Origin: Rhizomys pruinosus
Lineage: Eukaryota; Chordata; Mammalia; Rodentia; Spalacidae
Reading direction: 5' to 3'
Assembly (NCBI GenBank): GCA_009823505.1
Contig: VZQC01013833.1
Span: 824,992 to 888,991 of the forward strand
Length of the DNA: 64,000 nucleotides
The stretch's first letter is position 1. Each line of letters starts with the position of its first letter. A program made the position numbers and the translations under genes. The notes under the pieces were generated by a model. The model worked only from the letters and a program-made list of their open reading frames with translations. It was not told the DNA's origin and did no database searches. Positions 55,201 to 64,000 of this stretch are shown in pieces.

Positions 55201-56734
55201 GTATCAACACACTACTCCATTGTGACAATACACTGCTCCATTCCATCGTCACACTGCTCCATTGTGTCATCACACTGCTCCATTGTGCCCTCACACTTCT
55301 CCATTGTGCCCTCACACTGCTCTATTGTGTTCTCACACTGTGCCATTGTGGCCACACAGTGCTCCGTTGTGCTCTCACACTGCTCCATGTGCCCTCACAC
55401 TGTTCCATTGTGTCATCACACTGCTCCATAGTGTCATCACACAGCCCCATTTTGTCATCACACTGCTCTTTTGTGCCATCACACTGTTCTGTTGTGCCCC
55501 CACAGTGCTCCAGTATGCCCTCACTTTCTCCTTTGGGCCCTCAAAGTGCTCCATTGTGACATCACACTGCTCCATTGTGTCAACACACTGCTCTGTTGTG
55601 CCCTCACACTGCTCTGTTCTGCCCTCACACTAGTCCATTGTGTCATTACAAAACTCCATTGTGCCATCACACTGCTCCATTGTGTCATCACACTGCTCCA
55701 TTTTGCCCTCACTTTGCTCTTTTGTGCCCTCACTGTGCTCCATTGTGCCATCACACTGCTCCATTGTCTCATCACACTGCTCCATTGTGCCCTCACACTG
55801 CTCAAATGTATCCCTCACTTTGCTCCTTTCTTCCCTCACAGTGCTCCATTGTGTCATCACCCTGCTCCATTGTGCCCTCACACTGCTCTATTGTGTCCTC
55901 ACACTGTGCCAATGTGACCACACAGTGCTCTGATGTGCTCTCACACTGTTCCATTGGGTCATCCCACTGCTCCTTTTTGTCACTACACTGCTCCATAGTG
56001 TCATCACTCAGCTCCATTGTGCCCTCACACTGTTCCATTGTGCCATTACACTGCTCCATTTCGTCAACACACTGATCCATTGTGTCATCACACTGCTCCA
56101 TTCTGCCCTCACACTGCTCCATTGTGCCCTCATGCTTCTCAATTGTACCATCCAATTGTTCCATTGTGCCCTCACAGTGCTCCACTGTGCCAACACGCTG
56201 CTCCTTTTTGCCCTCACAGTGCTCAATTGTGCCCTCATACTGCTCCATGGTGCCATCACACTGCTCCATTGTTTCATCACGCTGCTCCATTCTGTAATAA
56301 CATTCCTCTATTGTGCCCTCACAATGCACCATTTTGCCCTCACACTGCTATATTGTGTCCTCACACTCCTCCATTGTGTCATCACACTGCTTCAATGTGC
56401 CATCACACTGCTCCATTCCATCATCACACTGCTCCAAAGTGCCATCACAATGCTCCATTCCATCATCACCCTGCTCCATTGTGTCATCACACTGCTTCAT
56501 TCTGCCATCACACTGCTCCATTTTGTCATCATACTGCTCCATTGTGCCATCACACTGATCCATTGCATCATCACCCTGTTTAATTGTGTCATCACACTGC
56601 TCCATTCTGCCCTCACACTGCTCCATTGTGCCCTCACACTGCTCTGTTGTTCCCTCACACTGCTCCATTTTGCCCTCACACTGCTCCATCGTGCCATCAC
56701 ACTGCTCCATTGTTTCATCCCTCTGCTCCTTTGT

Positions 56735-57620
56735 GTAATAACACTGCTCTATTGTGCCCGCACAATGCACCATTGTGCCCTCACACTGCTCCATTTTGCC
56801 CTCACACTGCTCCATTGTGCCATCACACTGCTCCATTGTTTCATCCCTCTGCTCCATTGTGTAATAACACTGGTCTATTGTGGCCGCACAATGCAACATT
56901 GTGCCCTCACCCTGCTCCATTGTGCCATCACACGGTTCCATTCTGCACTCCAACTGATCCTTTGTGTCATCACACTACTCCATTGTCACCACACTGCTCC
57001 ACTGTTCCCTCACACTGCTCCATTGTGTCATCACAGTGCTGCATTGTGCCATGACACTGCTCCATTGTGCCATCACATGGCTCCATTGTGTCATCACACT
57101 GCTCCATTGTGCCATCACACTGCTCCATTGCATCAGCACACTGCTCCATTGTGTCATCACTCTGCTCCTTTCTGCCCTCACACAGCTCCATTGTGCCCAA
57201 ATGCTGCTCCATGTTGCCATCACACTGCACCATTGTGCCTTCACACTGCTCCACTTTGCCCTCTAACTGCTCCATTGTGCCCTCGCACTGCTCCGTTGTG
57301 TCACCACAGTTCTCCATTGTGTCACCAGACTGCTCCATTGTGCCCTCATACTTCTCCATTGTGCCATCACACTGGTCCATTGCACCCTCACACTGCGCCA
57401 TTGTGCCATCACATGGATCCATCGTGCACTCACACTGCTCCTTTGTTCCCTCACACTGCTCCGTTGTGTCAACTCACTGCTCCATTGTGCCATCACACTG
57501 CTCCATTGTGCCATCAAATGGCTCCATTGTGTCATCAAACAGCTCCATTCTACCATCACACTGCTCCATTGCTATAACACACTGGTCCTTTCTGTCACCA
57601 CTCTGCTCCATTCTGCCCTC
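56735..57620. repeat. Higher-order module M, copy 5
   Basis: Far from the other copies, this segment repeats the module M order: GTAATAACACTGCTC near 56735 and GTAATAACACTGGTC near 56861, GCACTCCAACTGATCC near 56945, CCAAATGCTGCTCCATG near 57198 and TCATCAAACAGCTCC near 57531. It is closest to copy 4 (14705-15560), sharing GGTCCATTG followed by a GCCCTCACACTG unit and an internally doubled first segment. The roughly 42-kb separation shows that modules are dispersed along the array, not confined to one tandem run. Confidence 0.6.
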
Positions 57621-58006
57621 ACAGAGCTCAATTGTGCCCAAATGCTGTTCAATTGTGCCATCACACTGCACTATTGTGCCCTCACCTGCTTCATTCTGTC
57701 CTCTCACTGCTCCATTGTGCCCTCACACTGTTCCTTTGTGTCATCACACTGCTCAATTGTGCCTTCACACTTCTCCATTGTGTCCTCACCCTGGTGCATT
57801 GTTCCCTCACACTGCTCCATTTTGCTGTCAAACTGTTCCATTGTGCCTTCAAACTTCTCCAATATGCCCTCACAGTGCTCTATTGTGCCCTCACACTGCT
57901 CCATTGTGTCATCACACAGCTACATTGTGCCATCAAACTGCTCCATTGTGCCATCACACTGCTCCAATTTGTCATCACACTGCTCCATTGTGCCATCACA
58001 CAGCTG

Positions 58007-58007
58007 N
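58007..58007. other. Single N at the start of an exact long duplication
   Basis: The lone N lies in CACAGCTG-N-ATTGTGCC. The base directly after it is the first base of a 1,766-bp segment that reappears unchanged 4,227 bp downstream. Left of the N the two places do not correspond. The exact coincidence marks an assembly junction. Confidence 0.85.
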
Positions 58008-59773
58008 ATTGTGCCATCTCACTGATCCATTGTGCTAACACACAGCTCCATTTTGTCATCACACTGCTTAATTCTGCCTTCACACTGCGCCAATTTGTCT
58101 GCACCCTGCTGCATTTATCACTCACTCTACTCCATTTTGCCCTCACTCTGCTCCATTGTTCCCTCACACTGCTCCAGTGTGTCATCACACAGCTCCATTG
58201 TGCCATCACACTGCTCCGTTGTGCCACCACACTGATCCTTTTTGTAATCACACTGCACCATTTTCCCTCACCCTGCTCCATTTTTCCTCACACTGCTCCA
58301 TTCTGCCCTCACACTGCTGCATTGTGCCTGCATTCTGCTCCATTGTGCCATCACTCTGTTCCAATGTGCCCTCACCGTGCTCCATTGTGCCCACATTTGC
58401 TCCTTTTTGCCCTCACAGTGCTCCATTGTGACATCACTCTGTTCCATTGTGTCATCACAGTCCTCCATTGTACACTCAATCTGATCCATTGTGCCTTCAC
58501 ACTGCTCCATTTTCCCCTCACTCTCCTCCATTGTGCCCATACGCTGCTCCACTTTGTCCCCATACTGCTCCATTATGCCATCACCCTGCTATGTTGTGCC
58601 ATCATACTGCTCCATTTGTCTCATCACACTGCTCCATTGTGCCCTCACAGTGCTCAATTGTACCCTCATTTTCTCCTTTCTTCTCTCACAGTGCTCCATT
58701 GTGTCATCACACTGCTCCATTGTTCCATCACACTGCTCCATTGTGCCCTCACACTGCTGCATTGTGCTGTCACACTGCTCTATTGTGTCCCCACACTGCA
58801 CCATTGTGGTCACACTGTACTCTGTTGTGCCCTCCCACTGCTCCTTTTTGCCCTCACACTATTCCATTTTGTCATGACACTGCTCCATTGTGTCACCACA
58901 CTGCTCCATAGTGTCATCACACTGCTCCATTGTGCCCTCGCATTGCTCCATTGTGACATCACACTACTCCATCGTGTCAACACACTACTCCATTGTGACA
59001 GTACACTGCTCCATTCCATCATCACACTGCTCCATTGTGTCATCACACTGCTCCATTCTACCCTCACACTTCTCCATTGTGCCTTCATGCTGCTCTATTG
59101 TGCCATCACACTGCTCCATTTTGTCCACATTGTGCTCCATTGTGCCCAAACACTGCTCATTTTTGCCCTCACAGTGCTCCATTGTGACCTCACACTGCTC
59201 CATTTTGCCATCACTCTGCTCTATTGTTTTATCACGCTGCTCCATTCTGTAATAACACTGCTCTATTGTGCCATCACAATGCACCATTGTGCCCTCACAC
59301 TGCTACATTGTGTCCTCACACTCCTCCGATGTGTAATCACACTGCTCTAATGTGCCATCACACTTCTCCATTCCATCATCACACTGCTCCAATGTGCAAT
59401 CACAATGCTCCATTCCATCATCACACTGCTCCATTGTGTCATCACACTTCTCCATTCTGTCCTCACACTGCTCCATTGTGCCCACATGCTGCTCCATTGT
59501 GCCATCACTCTGCTCCAATGTGCTCACACAGTGCTCCATTGTGCCCTAACTTTGCTCCTTTTTGCTCTCACAGTCCTCCATTGTGATATCACTCTGCTCC
59601 CTTGTGTCATCACAGTGCACCATTGTGTCATCACACTGCTACATTTTGCCCTCACACTGCTCCATTGTGTCATCACACTGTTCCGTTGTGTCATCATACT
59701 GCTCCATTGTACCCTCGCACTGCTCCACTGTATACTCACACTGCTCCATTTTGCCCTCACAATGCTCCATTTT
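58008..59773. repeat. 1,766-bp exact duplicate, first copy
   Basis: This begins ATTGTGCCATCTCACTG and includes CACACAGCTCCATTTTG, TTTGTCTGCACCC, the CCTGCTATGTTGTG unit near 58588, and many other rare variants. Every landmark and open-frame boundary recurs at +4,227 bp, and I saw no difference. The duplicate runs to the end of the window, so its true right edge is unknown and may extend further. For comparison, genuine higher-order neighbours here differ at many positions. Confidence 0.9.
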
Positions 59774-62234
59774 GCCCTCATTCTCCTTTGGTCCCTTACG
59801 CTGCTCTTCTTTGTCCTCACACTGCTCCATTGTGCCATCACTCTGTTCCATTGTGCCCCCACTCTGTGCCATTGTGTCATCCCACTGCTCCATTGGGCCA
59901 GCACACTCCTCTGTTGTGCCCACACGCTGCTCCATTTAGTCCTCACACTGCACCATTGTGTCATACCACTGCTCCATTGTGCCCTCTCACAGCTTAACTC
60001 TGCCATCACACTGCACCAAATTGTCTGCACCATGGTGCATTTTTCCCTCACACTACTCCATTTTGCCCTCATGCTGCTCCATTGCTCCCTCACACTGTTC
60101 CAGTGTGCCATCACACAACTCCATTGTGCCATCACACTGCTCCATTGTCTCATAACACTGCTCCATTGTCTCATCACACTACTCCATTGTGCCCTCACAG
60201 TGCTCAATTGTACCCTCTCTTTGCTCCTTTAGTCTATCACAGTGCTCCTTTGTGTCATCACACTGCTCCATTGTGCTATCATCCTGTTCCACTGTGTCCT
60301 CACACTGCTACATTTTGCCGTCACACTGCTCTATTGTGTCCTCACACTGCACCATTATGGCCAAACTGTGTTCCGTTTTGCCCTCTCACTGCTCCATTTA
60401 GCCCTCACATTGCTCCATTGTGACATCAGACTGCTCGATTGTGTCAACACACTACTCCACTTTGCCATTACACTGCTCCATTCCATCATCACACTGCTGC
60501 ATTGTGTCATCACACTGCTCCATTCTGCCCTCACATTGCACCATTGTGCCCTCATGTTGCTCCATTGTGCCATCACACTGCTCCATTGTGTCATTACACT
60601 GCTACATTGCCATCACACTGTTCATTTGTGCCATCACACTGCTCCATTGTGTCATCACTCTTCTCCATTGTGCAATCACACTGCTCCATTGTGCCATCAC
60701 ACTGCTCTATTGCGTCATACCACTGCTCCTTTGTGTCATCACACTGCTCCATTGTGCCCACACACTGCTCCACTGTGCCATCATTCTACTCCATTATGAC
60801 ATCACACTGCTCCATTGTGCCCCCACAGTGCTCCATTGTGCCCTCACGCCTGCATTTGTACATAAACAGTGCTCAATTGTGACATCACACTGCTCCATTG
60901 TGTCATCACACTGCTACATTGTGTCATCACACTGCTCCTTTGTGCCCTCACAGTGCGCCATTGTGCCCTCACACTGCTCCATTTTGCCCTCACCTTGCTC
61001 CATTGTGTCCTCAAACTGCTCCACTGTGCTCTCACCTTGCTCCATTGTGCCATCAGACTGTGTCATTGTGCCCACACACTGCTCAATTGTGTCAACACAG
61101 TGCTCAATTGTGCACTCACAATGCTCTATTTTGCCCTCAAACTACTCCATTTTGCCAACCCAATGCTCCATTGTGCCATCACCCTGCTCCATTGTGTCAT
61201 CATACTGCTCCATTGTGCCCTCAAGCTGCTCAATTGTGCGAGCACACTGCTCCACTCCTCCATCACACTGCTCCATTGTGCCATCACATTGCTCAATTGT
61301 GCCCTCACAGTGCTCTAATTGTGCCATCTCGCTGCTCCATTTTGCCAACACAATGCTCTATTGTGCCTTCACACTGCTCCATTGTTTCATTACACTGCTC
61401 CATTGTGCCATCACACTGCTCCTTTGCGCCACCACACTGATCCTTTTTGTCATCACACTGTTCCATTTTCCCTCACACTGCTCCATTTTCCCTCACACTG
61501 TTCCATTTTGCTCTCACACTGCTCCATTTTCCCTCACATTGCTCAATTTTGCTCTCACACTGCTCCTTTTTTTCATCACTCTGCTCCATTGTGTAATATC
61601 TCTGCTCTTTTGTGCCCTCACACTGCTCAATTTTGCCATCACACTGCTCCATTGTGTCATCACACTGCTCCATTGCTCCCTCACACTGTTCCACTGTGCC
61701 ATCACATGGCTCAATTGTGCACTCACACTGCTCAATTGTTCCCTCACACTGCTCCATTGTGTCATCACACTGCTCCATTGTGCCATGGCACTACTCCATT
61801 GTGTCATCACACTGCTCCGTTGTGCCATGACACTGCTCAATTGTGTCATCACACTGCTCCATTGTGTCACCTCACTGCTCCATTGTGGCCTCACACTGCT
61901 CCATTGTGCCATCACAGCCTCATTTTGTCCTCACACTGTTCCATTGGGTCATCACACAGCTCCAATATGCCATCACACTGCTCCATTGTGCCAACACATG
62001 GCTCCACTGGGTCATCACACTGCACAATTTTGCCATCACACTGCTCCATTACATCATCATCCTGCTCCATTGTGTCATCACACTGCTCCATTCTCCCCTC
62101 ATACTGCTCTACTGTGCCCTCACGCTTCTCCATTGTGCCATCACGCTGCTCCATTGTACCCTCTCACTGATCCATTGTGCCATCACAGCTCCACTGTGTC
62201 CTCTCAATGCTCCATTGTGTCATCACACAACTCC

Positions 62235-64000
62235 ATTGTGCCATCTCACTGATCCATTGTGCTAACACACAGCTCCATTTTGTCATCACACTGCTTAATT
62301 CTGCCTTCACACTGCGCCAATTTGTCTGCACCCTGCTGCATTTATCACTCACTCTACTCCATTTTGCCCTCACTCTGCTCCATTGTTCCCTCACACTGCT
62401 CCAGTGTGTCATCACACAGCTCCATTGTGCCATCACACTGCTCCGTTGTGCCACCACACTGATCCTTTTTGTAATCACACTGCACCATTTTCCCTCACCC
62501 TGCTCCATTTTTCCTCACACTGCTCCATTCTGCCCTCACACTGCTGCATTGTGCCTGCATTCTGCTCCATTGTGCCATCACTCTGTTCCAATGTGCCCTC
62601 ACCGTGCTCCATTGTGCCCACATTTGCTCCTTTTTGCCCTCACAGTGCTCCATTGTGACATCACTCTGTTCCATTGTGTCATCACAGTCCTCCATTGTAC
62701 ACTCAATCTGATCCATTGTGCCTTCACACTGCTCCATTTTCCCCTCACTCTCCTCCATTGTGCCCATACGCTGCTCCACTTTGTCCCCATACTGCTCCAT
62801 TATGCCATCACCCTGCTATGTTGTGCCATCATACTGCTCCATTTGTCTCATCACACTGCTCCATTGTGCCCTCACAGTGCTCAATTGTACCCTCATTTTC
62901 TCCTTTCTTCTCTCACAGTGCTCCATTGTGTCATCACACTGCTCCATTGTTCCATCACACTGCTCCATTGTGCCCTCACACTGCTGCATTGTGCTGTCAC
63001 ACTGCTCTATTGTGTCCCCACACTGCACCATTGTGGTCACACTGTACTCTGTTGTGCCCTCCCACTGCTCCTTTTTGCCCTCACACTATTCCATTTTGTC
63101 ATGACACTGCTCCATTGTGTCACCACACTGCTCCATAGTGTCATCACACTGCTCCATTGTGCCCTCGCATTGCTCCATTGTGACATCACACTACTCCATC
63201 GTGTCAACACACTACTCCATTGTGACAGTACACTGCTCCATTCCATCATCACACTGCTCCATTGTGTCATCACACTGCTCCATTCTACCCTCACACTTCT
63301 CCATTGTGCCTTCATGCTGCTCTATTGTGCCATCACACTGCTCCATTTTGTCCACATTGTGCTCCATTGTGCCCAAACACTGCTCATTTTTGCCCTCACA
63401 GTGCTCCATTGTGACCTCACACTGCTCCATTTTGCCATCACTCTGCTCTATTGTTTTATCACGCTGCTCCATTCTGTAATAACACTGCTCTATTGTGCCA
63501 TCACAATGCACCATTGTGCCCTCACACTGCTACATTGTGTCCTCACACTCCTCCGATGTGTAATCACACTGCTCTAATGTGCCATCACACTTCTCCATTC
63601 CATCATCACACTGCTCCAATGTGCAATCACAATGCTCCATTCCATCATCACACTGCTCCATTGTGTCATCACACTTCTCCATTCTGTCCTCACACTGCTC
63701 CATTGTGCCCACATGCTGCTCCATTGTGCCATCACTCTGCTCCAATGTGCTCACACAGTGCTCCATTGTGCCCTAACTTTGCTCCTTTTTGCTCTCACAG
63801 TCCTCCATTGTGATATCACTCTGCTCCCTTGTGTCATCACAGTGCACCATTGTGTCATCACACTGCTACATTTTGCCCTCACACTGCTCCATTGTGTCAT
63901 CACACTGTTCCGTTGTGTCATCATACTGCTCCATTGTACCCTCGCACTGCTCCACTGTATACTCACACTGCTCCATTTTGCCCTCACAATGCTCCATTTT
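62235..64000. repeat. 1,766-bp exact duplicate, second copy (runs off window)
   Basis: This is identical by eye to 58008-59773. Its left flank is ordinary array (CACAACTCC) with no N, so this copy is continuous with upstream sequence while the first copy begins at an N. That asymmetry suggests this may be the true position and the first copy a redundant contig end. The copy continues to the last base of the window. Confidence 0.9.

Larger units (their letters stand above)
1..64000. repeat. 21-bp satellite array filling the window
   Basis: Almost every stretch is a head-to-tail run of one 21-bp unit in the same orientation: CTGCTCCATTG then TGCCATCACA on the plus strand. Most units keep the core CTCCATTGTG. 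Variation is concentrated in the second half, giving three common types (GTGCCATCACA, GTGTCATCACA, GTGCCCTCACA) and rarer ones such as GTTCCCTCACA, GTGCCCACACA and GTGACATCACA. The consensus has 8 C, 6 T, 4 A and 3 G, so the plus strand is strongly G-poor, and it contains no CpG. Five of six frames are open through the unit: plus-strand heptads LLHCAIT, CSIVPSH and APLCHHT, minus-strand heptads CDGTMEQ and MAQWSSV. The remaining minus frame has a TGA in every unit. Neighbouring units often differ while distant groups match, which is higher-order organisation. I see no gene anywhere in the array. I do not recognise the satellite by name. Confidence 0.97.

Noticed and set aside
1..64000. Known centromeric satellite
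   Set aside because: The period is 21 bp, not the roughly 120-bp or 234-bp units of mouse minor and major satellites, and I saw no CENP-B box-like TTCG...CGGGA motif. A centromeric or pericentromeric location is not excluded.
1..64000. Telomeric or interstitial telomere repeat
   Set aside because: No TTAGGG or CCCTAA runs are seen.
1..64000. Cysteine-rich secreted peptide or toxin-like gene suggested by regular Cys spacing in heptads such as LLHCAIT
   Set aside because: The regular cysteine comes from TGT/TGC in the DNA unit and appears in several frames on both strands. There is no signal peptide, gene structure or constraint.
1..64000. G-quadruplex-forming repeat on the minus strand
   Set aside because: The minus strand is G-rich but G occurs as singles and pairs (GG at most in the consensus), without the runs of three or more needed.

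Overview
The window is essentially one continuous array of a 21-bp tandem repeat (satellite/macrosatellite DNA), roughly 3,000 units. I find no protein-coding gene, tRNA, rRNA or other conventional gene. The plus-strand consensus, read from the sequence, is CTGCTCCATTG followed directly by TGCCATCACA. Three unit types dominate and differ in the second half: GTGCCATCACA, GTGTCATCACA and GTGCCCTCACA. Because 21 bp is exactly seven codons and the consensus has a stop in only one of six frames, the array is full of long open frames (up to about 726 codons). These are arithmetic by-products of the repeat, not genes.

The source is a eukaryote, most likely a muroid rodent. The only recognisable interspersed element (15731-15842) is the 3' half of a B3 SINE (B2 superfamily) in minus orientation, and B2/B3 SINEs are confined to muroid rodents. 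I do not recognise the 21-bp repeat as a named rodent satellite and leave its family and chromosomal site open.

Layout. 1-15730: clean array with higher-order modules of about 0.9 kb and 1.2-1.5 kb. 15731-15843: truncated B3 SINE abutting a single N. 15844-27600: clean array, including a block of about 0.6 kb repeated almost exactly 7,812 bp (372 units) away. 27600-33737: clean, complex higher-order block. 33738-43844: the same landmarks recur about twice more, but much of the sequence carries single-base insertions and deletions, a C14 run, an A/T homopolymer patch and short non-repeat scraps, and it ends at an N (43845). 43846-58006: clean array with a perfect 9-unit (189-bp) tandem duplication and higher-order units of about 1.63 kb, ending at an N (58007). 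58008-64000: clean array in which the 1,766 bp starting right after that N reappear, apparently identical, 4,227 bp downstream to the window edge.

The most interesting biology is geometric. The 21-bp unit equals two turns of B-DNA, 7 units equal a nucleosome core (147 bp) and 9 units equal 189 bp. Each consensus unit carries an HMG-box/SOX-like core on the minus strand (ACAATGG), so an intact array would present very many such sites on one face of the helix. The main caution is assembly quality: each of the three Ns coincides with a structural oddity.
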